Shown here in pieces: positions 16,657 to 24,600 of a DNA stretch of 42,000 nt (positions within the stretch are counted from its first letter, which is position 1; each line of letters opens with the position of its first letter). A program made the translations under genes and the position numbers. This stretch comes from JAYKJB01 sp035284745 [NCBI: Candidatus Sericytochromatia bacterium] (GTDB lineage Bacteria; Cyanobacteriota; Sericytochromatia; S15B-MN24), in NCBI GenBank assembly GCA_035284745.1, contig JAYKIL010000002.1:1-42000 (forward strand), in the 5' to 3' direction. The notes beneath the pieces were generated by a model, which saw nothing but the letters and a program-made list of their open reading frames with translations, made no database searches and was not told where the DNA came from.

Positions 16657-16681
16657 AAAAAAAACCCCGCCAGTGCGGGGT
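16657..16681 (-). terminator. Rho-independent terminator after the ferredoxin gene
   Basis: On the minus strand ACCCCGC-ACTG-GCGGGGT is followed by seven more T residues, a textbook terminator. It lies 10 bases past the ferredoxin stop and about 12 bases before the GTG of the aminotransferase gene on the same strand. It could act as an attenuator for the latter. Confidence 0.88.
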
Positions 16682-16690
16682 AAGGACGGT

Positions 16691-16930
16691 TTAGCCGATG
16701 TCTCCATCGTCGCCAATGGCATTCACAGGACAGCCCGCCATGGCCTCCTCGCAGGCCGCTTCTTCATCGGCGGAAGAGGGTTGCTTATAACACACGTCGT
16801 GGGTTCCATCTTCAACCGCTCGGAAGTTATCGGGTGCCAAGGATTCGCACAGGTTGCAAAAGATGCAAGTCTCATCGACGTAATATTTGCCAGCGGCGTT
16901 GTCTGCGTATTTTGTTGCTTTGTCAGCCAT
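16691..16930 (-). CDS. Small 4Fe-4S ferredoxin
   Basis: Cytoplasmic one-electron carrier of 79 residues. The cluster ligands are Cys22, Cys25 and Cys28 in CIFCNLC, with Cys67 in GCPVNAIGDDG, the single 4Fe-4S pattern. Extra Cys47 and Cys60 lie between them, so a second cluster cannot be built from the usual CxxCxxC. The protein is strongly acidic, as ferredoxins are. It has its own candidate promoter about 100 bases upstream and its own terminator, so it is probably a single-gene unit between dapE and the aminotransferase gene. Its redox partner is not visible here. Confidence 0.85.
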   Translation of the reverse strand: MADKATKYADNAAGKYYVDETCIFCNLCESLAPDNFRAVEDGTHDVCYKQPSSADEEAACEEAMAGCPVNAIGDDGDIG

Positions 16931-17027
16931 ATGATTGCGCGCCTCTCAAGAGGGTGTGGACGGAGAACGTACCCATCCGGGCCCGTGGAGATCCCTCCGT
17001 GCCGCGGGAGCACGCCCCCACGAACGT

Positions 17028-17056
17028 ATCATGCCAGAATGCAAGTTATCCGGCAA
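17028..17056 (-). promoter_or_regulatory. Candidate promoter of the ferredoxin gene
   Basis: On the minus strand TTGCCG (17056-17051) and CATGAT (17033-17028) are 17 bases apart, with TG correctly placed for an extended -10. The predicted leader of about 90 bases is GC-rich and can form small hairpins (CGTGC...GCACG and GGAG-GGAT-CTCC). Confidence 0.45.
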
Positions 17057-17086
17057 CCTCGCTTTTATTGCATCCTTACCGTGTTG

Positions 17087-18157
17087 TTATCGCAGAAGCT
17101 CAAAAAGGGCGTCGCGGCATTGCAGAAGATGTGCGACAGCGATAGATTCTCTCGCTTGATGCGCTTGAGCTGTTTCACCGGGCCCAAAGTTGAGCGCGGG
17201 AATTCCGTATGCGGTGAGCCTCGCCACATCGGTCCACGCCTGTTTTGATTCACGTTCAAGATGGGCCTGCCGTTGCCAGGCGGCAACCAAAGGGTGGTCG
17301 AGACACACATCGCCTGCCGGGGCTTCGTCTATCCACTCTATCGTGGCCTCCCCTTGCACCAGCGCCTCCAGTTCCGCCTTCGCCTGCATCACCGACTTCC
17401 CGGGTGCAAATCGCAAATTCACATTCAGCGTGAACCTGTCCGGGATTACATTTCGTGAGTTGCTCGTTGCGGCGTTTGTGGCACTCATGACCTCGTAGAA
17501 AATGAGGTCATCATATTGCACTGCAACACGTTCTCGTGACTTCAGGCGCTGAAGGAAAGGAACTGCCGCGTAGATGGCGTTACTTCCCTGCCAAGGACGA
17601 GCACTGTGCGCACGGGTCCCTGAAAAATTCACGAGGGCGTGGAGCCCGCCCACGCATCCTAACTGGAGCTTGTTGTCCGTGGGTTCAAGGCAAATTCCCA
17701 ATTCGATCGGCGGGAGCGCCCGCTTTTCGAAGACGACCTCGAGTCCGTTTTCGTTGGCGGGCCCTTCCTCTCGGTCGTAAAAAACCGCCACCAGATTTGC
17801 CTTCTGCAGCGCGTGGTGCGCGCACAACAGGTCAATCATGACCGCAAGACCCCCTTTCATATCAGCGGCCCCACATCCAAAAACACGGCCATTGTCAACG
17901 CCAAGAGGTTGGTCTAGAGAGGGTTTTACGGTATCTAGGTGTCCAAAAAGCCCGATGGTCGGCCGGCCGATTATCGCAGGGGGTGTGGCGATGAGGAGGT
18001 TTCCAATGCGCGTGGTGCGCGTGTTAGGAGAGTTCTGGGCCAAGTATTCTTCAATCCAGCGGCACAAGGGGCCTTCGTCGCCGGTAACGGAGGGAACGCT
18101 ACACAGCGCCAAGGTCAGCTCGGCCAGGGACATCCCTTTGGCCTGGAAACCGCTCAC
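17087..18157 (-). CDS. dapE: Succinyl-diaminopimelate desuccinylase
   Basis: M20-family metallopeptidase that removes succinate from N-succinyl-L,L-diaminopimelate, giving the precursor of meso-diaminopimelate and lysine. Metal and catalytic residues: His73 and Asp75 in GHLDT, Asp99 in GAADMKGG, Glu130/131 in YDREEGP, Glu158 in CLEPTD and a late His in QAHQARE. The dimerisation domain lies in the middle (~175-285). The 356-residue length and AADMKGG style match the actinobacterial type more than the enterobacterial one. The GTG start overlaps the dapD stop as GTGA with GAGG seven bases upstream, so it is translationally coupled to dapD. Confidence 0.88.
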   Translation of the reverse strand: MSGFQAKGMSLAELTLALCSVPSVTGDEGPLCRWIEEYLAQNSPNTRTTRIGNLLIATPPAIIGRPTIGLFGHLDTVKPSLDQPLGVDNGRVFGCGAADMKGGLAVMIDLLCAHHALQKANLVAVFYDREEGPANENGLEVVFEKRALPPIELGICLEPTDNKLQLGCVGGLHALVNFSGTRAHSARPWQGSNAIYAAVPFLQRLKSRERVAVQYDDLIFYEVMSATNAATSNSRNVIPDRFTLNVNLRFAPGKSVMQAKAELEALVQGEATIEWIDEAPAGDVCLDHPLVAAWQRQAHLERESKQAWTDVARLTAYGIPALNFGPGETAQAHQARESIAVAHLLQCRDALFELLR

Positions 18158-18978
18158 ACCGGCACCTCAAAGGTTCGCAGTACGTCGTTTAAACTGGTTT
18201 TGGTGTCCGTGCTGGCGGTCCGTTGCCCTATGATCAGGGCACAAGGGACCTGGAACTCGCCCGCGGGGAATTGTTTCGGCATCATCCCGGGAATGACCAC
18301 CGCCCTCGCAGGGACCCGCCCCTTGATAATTCGAGGGGATGAGCCTGTCACATCGACAATGGGCGTTGATGAAGTCAGAACAACCCCGGCGCCCAAGACG
18401 GCACCGGTCTCCACCCGTACGCCCTCCACCACGATACAACGTGAACCGATGAATGCATCATCTTCGACGATGACCGGACGTGCCGCCGGTGGTTCAAGCA
18501 CTCCTCCGATTCCAACCCCGCCCGACAGGTGGACATTTTTCCCTATTTGGGCGCAGCTGCCGACAGTCGCCCACGTATCGATCATTGTGCCAGCGCCCAC
18601 ATAGGCGCCAATATTCACGTAGCCTGGCATCAGGACGCAACCAGGTTCCAGAAAAGCGCCATGACGGGCAACCCCCGGCGGCACAACCCGGATGCCCAAT
18701 CCTTCCAAATTTTTCTTGGTCGGGACTTTGTCAAAAAACGCCAGATCACCGGCCTGACTGGGCGACAGCGATTGGGTCGCGAAATAGAGTAAGATTGCTT
18801 CCTTTACCCATTCGTGGACGAGCCAATCGCCGTCTGACGGTGTCGCTACACGGATTCTCCCGGTGTCGAGAAGTTCGATGGCGGCCTGGATGGCTTCGAC
18901 CACCTCGGGGCGCTTCAGGTGCGCGCGGTCAGCAAAAGCGCTCTGGATTACAAGGGCGAGAGAATCAGGCGTGTTCAT
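18154..18978 (-). CDS. dapD: Tetrahydrodipicolinate N-succinyltransferase
   Basis: Transfers succinate from succinyl-CoA to tetrahydrodipicolinate, the entry step of the succinylase branch of lysine and diaminopimelate synthesis. The N-terminal helical domain (~1-100) includes WLVHEWVKEAILLYFA. A left-handed beta-helix of hexapeptide repeats follows (YVNIGAYVGAGTMIDTWATVGSCAQIG, then VHLSGGVGIGGVLEP and VIVEDDAFIGSRCIVVEGV). The C-terminal part has TGSSPRIIKGRVPARAVVIPG. At 274 residues it equals the classic DapD length. ATG start with GGAG six bases upstream. It is first gene of a dapD-dapE pair. Confidence 0.92.
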   Translation of the reverse strand: MNTPDSLALVIQSAFADRAHLKRPEVVEAIQAAIELLDTGRIRVATPSDGDWLVHEWVKEAILLYFATQSLSPSQAGDLAFFDKVPTKKNLEGLGIRVVPPGVARHGAFLEPGCVLMPGYVNIGAYVGAGTMIDTWATVGSCAQIGKNVHLSGGVGIGGVLEPPAARPVIVEDDAFIGSRCIVVEGVRVETGAVLGAGVVLTSSTPIVDVTGSSPRIIKGRVPARAVVIPGMMPKQFPAGEFQVPCALIIGQRTASTDTKTSLNDVLRTFEVPV

Positions 18979-19038
18979 GCCAGGCTCCGTTTTGGGTATG
19001 AGGTGCAAGGAAGGGGTTAATTCGCGCGAGCAACCCGC

Positions 19039-19067
19039 ATGATAGGGCATCAGGTGCGTGCTGGCCA
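19039..19067 (-). promoter_or_regulatory. Candidate dapD promoter
   Basis: On the minus strand TGGCCA (19067-19062) and TATCAT (19044-19039) are separated by 17 bases, with four and five consensus bases. It lies about 60 bases upstream of the dapD ATG in the divergent region shared with the signalling operon. Confidence 0.4.
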
Positions 19068-19108
19068 CGGTGATTCGACCGGGCGACCCGCAACGCCGGC
19101 TGGTTCGC

Positions 19109-19137
19109 TTGACGCGTAGCGACCCGACACCTATTCT
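19109..19137 (+). promoter_or_regulatory. Promoter of the signalling operon
   Basis: TTGACG (19109-19114, five of six) and TATTCT (19132-19137, four of six) are 17 bases apart. The predicted start near 19144 gives a 60-base leader before the GTG of the first response-regulator gene. Confidence 0.5.
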
Positions 19138-19205
19138 GTGACCGCGGAAAGTGACAGAGAAACCCACGGATTGGTAGTTTACGGGAACGATTGCGAGGAG
19201 TGTTC

Positions 19206-20207
19206 GTGTCCAAGAAGTATTCGATTTTGGTCGTGGATGATGAACCCGATAACCTCTTGCTGCTTGAGCGTGTTTTGCGGCGGGAGTACAACGTGTTCTC
19301 GGCGAGCAGCGGACAAGAAGCGCTGGAATTTCTTGAGAGCATGGACGTGGATATGATTATCTCCGACCAACGAATGCCTCAAATGACGGGTGCTGAGTTG
19401 CTTGGCGCGGCGTATTTGCGTAATCCTGACCAAGTGAGAATTCTACTGACGGCATACTCCGACGTGAAGGATATTATTGCTGCCATCAACGCGGGACACA
19501 TTTATCAGTACCTGGCAAAGCCTTGGGATCCTGATGAAATGAAACTGGTGGTAAGGCGCTCGCTGGAGTCGTACCAACTGACCCTGGATAATCGAAAACT
19601 TCTCTCGGAATATCGCAATGACGAGGCGATGGTCCTCTCCACGTTCGCCAATTTGGTCGCGAAACTCGAGGAACGGGCGCCCCACTGCACCGGCCGGGCC
19701 GTGCGAGTGAAGGGGTATGCCAGTGCTTTGGCGCGAGAGTTGCGTCTGTTTGGCGAGGAGATGACCCAGTTGGAGGCGGCAGCGCACGTGTATCAACTGG
19801 GGGCTCTGGTCCTGCCGGATGCGCTTTTGAATGCCTCCCCGGAGAGCCTCGATGAAGTCTCCCGCCAGCGTTTGGCGCATTCCGCGGGCTTCACCGAGGA
19901 TCTGTTGATGCCGTTGCCATTCTTTGTCAAAGCCACCCCTCTGCTGGGGGTTCTGGGCGAGCGTTTCGATGGGACGGGGCCGCGCGGGACCAGTGGGGCT
20001 GAAATTCCCCTCATTGCGCGCATCTTGCAAATTGCAATCGCATTTGAGGAGCGTGTGCAAGGGCAACCGGGGACACCGGGTCTCGCCCCCAACCTAGCCA
20101 TCGAAAAGCTTCGTGCGCTAAAGGGGGGTGCCTTGGACCCTGAGTTGGTCGAGCAGTTTGCGAACCTGGTGGCATCGAATCCGGACCTTACCCTATGTCA
20201 CAGTTGA
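19206..20207 (+). CDS. Response regulator with degenerate HD-GYP output domain
   Basis: Two-component receiver protein. The receiver (~5-125) has acidic Asp11/Asp12, phosphoacceptor Asp54 (IISDQRMP), LLTAYSD and Lys105 (LAKPWD), so it should be phosphorylatable. The C-terminal half (~140-330) has the layout of an HD-GYP cyclic-di-GMP phosphodiesterase, but the catalytic residues are lost. The HD pair is YQ (196-197, in YQLGALVLPDALL), the HHE motif is LGE (250-252), and GYP is reduced to GP in RFDGTGPRG. It probably binds a partner or ligand without hydrolysis. GTG start chosen for GAGGAG five bases upstream; a TTG 15 bases earlier is possible. Its stop overlaps the next gene by 13 bases. Confidence 0.82.
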   Translation: MSKKYSILVVDDEPDNLLLLERVLRREYNVFSASSGQEALEFLESMDVDMIISDQRMPQMTGAELLGAAYLRNPDQVRILLTAYSDVKDIIAAINAGHIYQYLAKPWDPDEMKLVVRRSLESYQLTLDNRKLLSEYRNDEAMVLSTFANLVAKLEERAPHCTGRAVRVKGYASALARELRLFGEEMTQLEAAAHVYQLGALVLPDALLNASPESLDEVSRQRLAHSAGFTEDLLMPLPFFVKATPLLGVLGERFDGTGPRGTSGAEIPLIARILQIAIAFEERVQGQPGTPGLAPNLAIEKLRALKGGALDPELVEQFANLVASNPDLTLCHS

Positions 20208-21184
20208 TCCTGGCCGACAAGTCTGATTTGTTCCGGCGCTCCATCTCCGCTGTCTTGCAAAACGACGGGCACGAAGTGGTGACTGCCGATACAGGGCAGA
20301 AAGTTCTTCAATTGATGCATTCGCTGAAGCCAGCAGCGATTATTCTCGATTCTGAAACCCCCGACCCCAGCGGACTTGAAACCTTGCTCCTTTTGAAACG
20401 GAATCCGCAGTTCCGGCGGGTGCCCGTGATTCTATTGGTGAGGGACACGACGCCACCGCAGCTCCTCAACACCATAAAGGCGGTTGCGGATGCAGTGATG
20501 TTTAAGCCATTGGACCTTAATGCGCTTTTGAAGAACCTGGCCACATTGGTGATACCGGTTCCTGCCGTGAACCAACCCGTTGAAATTACCTTTGGCGCGA
20601 CCCGCCTGGTGGGCCGGGTCCGTTTTGTGGATCAATATGGAACTTTATACTTCGACAAGGAAGCCCAACGCCTTCCGAACGGAGGAATTGGTCGTACGAT
20701 GGGCATCGCCCCGTTGGGCAGTATTGGAACCTTGGGTTTTGAGAATGACGGGGGGCAACGCGTTTTTCAACGTGTTCTACTCGACGAGGAGAATGAAACC
20801 GGCCTGGCCGTCTATCCTGCAGGGGATCCCGGGGTCGCGGACCCTCCAGAGATTTTGCGGGTGCCTGTGAACTATCAAGGCCGCTATCTGGTCCCTGGTT
20901 CGGTGGTGAAGGCGGCGGTGGTGGCACAAATCCACGGCCAAGGCGCCGTTCTATCTGGTTTGGACGAGGAGCCTCGCTTCAACAGCCCCATTCAAATGAC
21001 CGTATTAACCTCTAGCATCGGCGCGGAGGTGGGTGTAACGGTCAACGGAAAAGTTACTTCGACCCGAACGAGCAATGCCGGACTGTTTGAGGCGGAAGTG
21101 ATTCTCACGGAACCGCCGGGTGCAGCCTATGTGAATTTACTCGCCGAGGCTTCGTCTGGGCGTCCATTCCGACATGCGGGCTGA
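20195..21184 (+). CDS. Response regulator with unrecognised C-terminal region
   Basis: Receiver domain at ~1-120: LILADKSD (Asp8), phosphoacceptor Asp52 (IILDSETPDPSG) and Lys104 (MFKPLDLN). The remaining ~210 residues are beta-rich. They seem to hold two similar modules (~125-215 and ~225-320), the second containing RYLVPGSVVKAAV and VGVTVNGKVTSTRTSNAG. This resembles the general look of PilZ or YcgR-type folds, but I see neither RxxxR nor DxSxxG, so I do not call PilZ. No DNA-binding motif is present. The ATG lies within the end of the upstream regulator gene. It is an output or relay protein of the local histidine kinases by inference from the operon. Confidence 0.75.
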   Translation: MSQLILADKSDLFRRSISAVLQNDGHEVVTADTGQKVLQLMHSLKPAAIILDSETPDPSGLETLLLLKRNPQFRRVPVILLVRDTTPPQLLNTIKAVADAVMFKPLDLNALLKNLATLVIPVPAVNQPVEITFGATRLVGRVRFVDQYGTLYFDKEAQRLPNGGIGRTMGIAPLGSIGTLGFENDGGQRVFQRVLLDEENETGLAVYPAGDPGVADPPEILRVPVNYQGRYLVPGSVVKAAVVAQIHGQGAVLSGLDEEPRFNSPIQMTVLTSSIGAEVGVTVNGKVTSTRTSNAGLFEAEVILTEPPGAAYVNLLAEASSGRPFRHAG

Positions 21185-21200
21185 ACACGATGGGGGGCGT

Positions 21201-22049
21201 ATGAATTCGTCGTCATCGACTTCATCGAGGTCAGCCCAACGTTTGGCGCAGTCCGAACGCCTCCAGAGCCTGGGGCAGTTGGTTGCTGGGGTCATTCACG
21301 AACTAAATAATCCTTTAACGATCGTGAATGCTAATCTGCAAATTTTGGCAGAGTATGTCGAGCAGCAGGCCCGTTTGCTTGAGATGTATCGCAGCCTGGG
21401 TGTGAACACCAAGGAAGTAGATGAGTACATAGAAGAGATAGAGGCGGATTATCTCACTCAAGAAGTGCCTCGGGTCCTGGCTTCTTGTCGAGAAGGCGCA
21501 TCGCGTGCACGGAGTTTGGTTGACGAACTTCGTCGCTTTTCCATCGCGAATCAGCACGAGGTCGTCCTGATTGATTTGCGAAGTTTGCTGACATCCACGG
21601 TGCGTTTGGTTGAGAGTTCGTATCGCGCGCGGGTTGAGTTTCGCGTGGAATTTGGACAACTTCCTCCGATTACCGGTGTGACCGGGCATATTCAGCAAGT
21701 CTTTATGAATCTGATTGTCAACGGGTGCCAGGCCATTCCGGAGAAAGGCGTACTGACGTTACGCTCTCGTGTGACCGGAGATGAAGTGATTGTAGAGGTA
21801 GCCGACACGGGTGCTGGCATATCAGCAGACGTGATGCCTCAGATTTTTGAACCGTATTTTTCAACCAAGGGCCCCTGCGAAGGCACTGGCTTGGGCTTAC
21901 CCATCACCAAGCGAATCATTGAGAAACACGGCGGTCGCCTCGAGGTACACTCCGTCGTCGGGGAAGGAACTATTTTTAGGGTTTTTCTGCCGAGGGAATG
22001 TGACCCAGGATTGGCGGAAAATCCAGGCTCTCCTTATGATTTTTCTTAA
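21201..22049 (+). CDS. Soluble sensor-less histidine kinase
   Basis: Short (282 residues) cytoplasmic kinase with no membrane segment and almost no sensor region. The DHp domain carries the phosphoacceptor His33 in IHELNNPLTIV; its two helices are separated by an unusually long linker (EIEADYLTQEVPRVL). The HATPase domain has the N box (HIQQVFMNLIVNGCQAI), G1 (VADTGAGIS), F box (IFEPYFSTK) and G2 (EGTGLGLPITK). Start at ATG 21201, just after GGGGGG; ATG 21174 would overlap the previous gene and add nine residues. The partners are presumably the two receiver proteins encoded upstream. The next gene follows after 14 bases. Confidence 0.85.
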   Translation: MNSSSSTSSRSAQRLAQSERLQSLGQLVAGVIHELNNPLTIVNANLQILAEYVEQQARLLEMYRSLGVNTKEVDEYIEEIEADYLTQEVPRVLASCREGASRARSLVDELRRFSIANQHEVVLIDLRSLLTSTVRLVESSYRARVEFRVEFGQLPPITGVTGHIQQVFMNLIVNGCQAIPEKGVLTLRSRVTGDEVIVEVADTGAGISADVMPQIFEPYFSTKGPCEGTGLGLPITKRIIEKHGGRLEVHSVVGEGTIFRVFLPRECDPGLAENPGSPYDFS

Positions 22050-22063
22050 GGGGGGCTAGTCAC

Positions 22064-24154
22064 GTGTTTGGCAACTTCACGACACCCTCCCAACGGCGCA
22101 TCAACGACCGATTTGAATTGATTGAACTCATCGCTGATGGCGGCATGGGCCCGCTGTATCGGGCGCAAGACCACTTGCTGGGTCAGCAGGTTTTTCTCAA
22201 GGTGATAGAGGGAGACCATCCGATTGCTCCGGCCCGTTTGTACCGCCTGAAGCAAGAGTTCCTTCGCACCCCGGGTGTTTCGACCGAAGCCGGACAGGAG
22301 TTGTTTGAAATTGGTTTAACTGATGATGGCTCGTTGTTTCTCGCACTGCAAAATTCTTCTACGCCGTCATCTACGCCAAACGTGCGAACGACGGAGGCTG
22401 TTGACCCCTCTTGGTTCGACCTTCGGGCCCGATCAGAGTTGCTCGAAGGCGAGCACTTAGAGAGCCTTCTCGCTTGGACCGCGCGCTGGGTAGGGGCTGA
22501 GTGGGGGCTTTTCCAGGCTTTTGGGTCGGATGGTAGAGAGCGTCGCTCGTGTGTGTTCGGGGCATCGCCGCAAGAGGTGTTCGAAGTGGCTCGGATGCCT
22601 TTGGAGCGAGCCCGTTATGAGGGCGAGCCGTGTGAGTTGTCACAGGATGGGCGTGTTGGGTACGCCCTCCCCCTGACACTGGACGAAAAATTGTTGGGTT
22701 GCCTCTGGTTTGGGGGTGAATCAGGGGGGCTAAAAATTCCGCGCATTGTGACCATCAGCCACGACTGGTCACTGGCCCTTGCTGCTGACCAGCGGATGCG
22801 AGAGGTGCTGGATGACAAACACCACCTCGAACAGTTAAACGAATTGGCTCGGGCGGTTTCCGCCACTTTGGATATGAGCGCCATTCTTGATATGGTCCTG
22901 AGACAGGCCTTGGATGTGTCTGAGGCGGAGCAAGGCGCTGTTTTCTGGGGGGTTGAACGCCTGGCCACACGGGATCGCCAAGGACTCGCGGTGCCAGACC
23001 TTCAGGTCAGTCAAAGTGTCATTCAGCAAGTCTTGGCGCAGGGGATTCCGGTGGCTTTGATTGATGTCCGCGAAGATGAGCGTTTTGCAACCAAACACAG
23101 CATTATGAATTTGCGTTTGCGTTCCGTGATGTGTGTTCCTCTGCGGGCAGGCGAGACCGTGATGGGGGTTTTGTACGTGAGTTCGAAAAGTGTTGCACGG
23201 ACCTTTGGCCCCAATGATTTATCCGTGCTCGAGGGCTTAGCTGGCCAGGTGAGCTTGGCTTTGGCGAATGCCCGGGCTTATCAGACCATTCGAGAATTGA
23301 ATGCAGGCTTGGAGGAGAAGGTGTCTCAACGCACCGCCGAGCTTGAGTCGGCGGTGCGTGAACTTAAGAAGATGCAAGGCCAACTCGTGCAAGCCGAGAA
23401 GATGTCATCGCTCGGTCAAATGGTGTCTGGTGTTGCCCATGAGCTTAACAACCCACTCAATTTTATCCACGGAAATACTAAAGTCTTCAAAGGGTATGCG
23501 CAGGATTTGTTTGGCTTGATTGAAGTTTTTGAGCGCAAGATGCCTTCCGATCGTGACGTTGAAAAATTTAAGCAGGAAATTGATTACGATTACCTGCAAG
23601 ACGATGTCCAAAAAACCATTGACAGCGTGGTGAAAGGCACCGTTCGTTGTCAGAAAATTGTGGCTGATCTCAAAACATTCTCGGGCCACGATGAAGCAGA
23701 GCTGAAGGAAACAGACCTTAAAGAAGGCCTTCAGAGCGCTGTCTCAATGGTCCAAGGTCGATTTGGGGATCGGGTCGTTTATGAGCTGACGGCGACAGAT
23801 GTTCCCGTCTTGAATGCTTACGGGAAACAGCTAAATCAAGCATTTTTGGCCTTGTTGACCAATGCCGCTCAGGCCATCAGCGGTGAGGGGACAGTGTCGG
23901 TATCGCTCTTCCAAGAGAACGAAGACCTGGTGGTGAGGGTTACTGATACGGGGTGTGGAATTCCGCCGGAGAATTTGAATAAAATTTTTGATCCGTTTTT
24001 CACGACACGGCCCATTGGAGAAGGCACCGGATTGGGATTAACCACTGCCTACTCGGTTGTAGAACGTCACCAAGGTCGCATCGAGGTGCAGACCACCCCC
24101 GGAAAAGGTTCAACCTTTACGATTCGACTGCCCGTTGTGGGCATCCCTGAGTAA
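22064..24154 (+). CDS. Hybrid: Ser/Thr-kinase N-lobe fragment, GAF domains, histidine kinase
   Basis: Cytoplasmic sensor kinase of 696 residues with an unusual front end. Residues ~17-97 read like the N-lobe of a Hanks-type Ser/Thr kinase: RFELIELIADGGMGPLYRAQD (Gly-rich loop), FLKVI with Lys46, then a region ending LTDDGSLFLALQ at the hinge. The kinase then stops; no HRD, DFG or C-lobe follows. A weak GAF-like domain (~110-240) and a clear GAF domain (~255-405) come next, then a coiled coil (~410-450). DHp follows with His459 in HELNNPLNFIHGN, then HATPase (TDTGCGIPPENL, IFDPFFTTR, GEGTGLGLTT). GTG start eight bases after AAGGGGGG. The DHp linker resembles that of the preceding kinase. Confidence 0.85.
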   Translation: MFGNFTTPSQRRINDRFELIELIADGGMGPLYRAQDHLLGQQVFLKVIEGDHPIAPARLYRLKQEFLRTPGVSTEAGQELFEIGLTDDGSLFLALQNSSTPSSTPNVRTTEAVDPSWFDLRARSELLEGEHLESLLAWTARWVGAEWGLFQAFGSDGRERRSCVFGASPQEVFEVARMPLERARYEGEPCELSQDGRVGYALPLTLDEKLLGCLWFGGESGGLKIPRIVTISHDWSLALAADQRMREVLDDKHHLEQLNELARAVSATLDMSAILDMVLRQALDVSEAEQGAVFWGVERLATRDRQGLAVPDLQVSQSVIQQVLAQGIPVALIDVREDERFATKHSIMNLRLRSVMCVPLRAGETVMGVLYVSSKSVARTFGPNDLSVLEGLAGQVSLALANARAYQTIRELNAGLEEKVSQRTAELESAVRELKKMQGQLVQAEKMSSLGQMVSGVAHELNNPLNFIHGNTKVFKGYAQDLFGLIEVFERKMPSDRDVEKFKQEIDYDYLQDDVQKTIDSVVKGTVRCQKIVADLKTFSGHDEAELKETDLKEGLQSAVSMVQGRFGDRVVYELTATDVPVLNAYGKQLNQAFLALLTNAAQAISGEGTVSVSLFQENEDLVVRVTDTGCGIPPENLNKIFDPFFTTRPIGEGTGLGLTTAYSVVERHQGRIEVQTTPGKGSTFTIRLPVVGIPE

Positions 24155-24198
24155 TGGATGGTATTCTGTAACGCCTCCCTTGCGAAAAGGAGTAGATT

Positions 24199-24600
24199 TT
24201 GGCGCGTTCTCAAATACCGGTGGAAGATGTTCTCAAATGGTTGCAACAGGCGCTGGGGAAGTCTTTGAAACATGTGGGTGTGACTGTTGACTTCGATTAC
24301 AGCGGTCGTGAGCGCGGCTCTTTGACGGTCTGGGGAGAAGGCAAAGTATTGCAGACTTCCTATTTCTCGTCTTCAGAGATTCGCGCGTTGCGTGACGGCG
24401 GGCTCGTGGCTTTGGAAAAACAACGAGAAGCCTTGGTCTCTCAGGTGGATCGCGTCCTGAATCCTCCGCCCCCTCAACCCGCCAATTTGACGGTTCTGTT
24501 TCCTGCACGGCGGGGTCGGGCCGCGTCCAAATCGGAGTCCGAAGGCGCTCTGAGGGAAACCAGTGACAACGATTCGCCGGAAGCTTCATCTGAAGAGTAG
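24199..24600 (+). CDS. Small protein of unknown function, end of signalling operon
   Basis: I do not recognise it. It has 133 residues. The N-terminal ~90 look folded (VEDVLKWLQQALGKSLKHVGV, then a beta stretch GSLTVWGEGKVLQTSYF and a helix EIRALRDGGLVALEKQREALV). Then come PPPPQP and a charged, Ser/Glu-rich tail. No signal peptide or membrane segment. TTG start, six bases after AAGGAG, a good site. It follows the hybrid kinase by 44 bases on the same strand and is likely co-transcribed. Its stop codon lies in a perfect hairpin shared with the convergent gene. Confidence 0.65.
   Translation: MARSQIPVEDVLKWLQQALGKSLKHVGVTVDFDYSGRERGSLTVWGEGKVLQTSYFSSSEIRALRDGGLVALEKQREALVSQVDRVLNPPPPQPANLTVLFPARRGRAASKSESEGALRETSDNDSPEASSEE

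Noticed and set aside
16376-17248. 290-codon plus-strand frame
   Set aside because: It runs antisense across the aminotransferase, the ferredoxin and dapE and reads as non-protein.
17939-18604. 221-codon plus-strand frame opposite dapD/dapE
   Set aside because: It is an antisense shadow of two clear genes, caused by their codon bias.
20195-21184. PilZ domain in the second response regulator
   Set aside because: The C-terminus is beta-rich but lacks both RxxxR and DxSxxG, so a cyclic-di-GMP receptor cannot be claimed.
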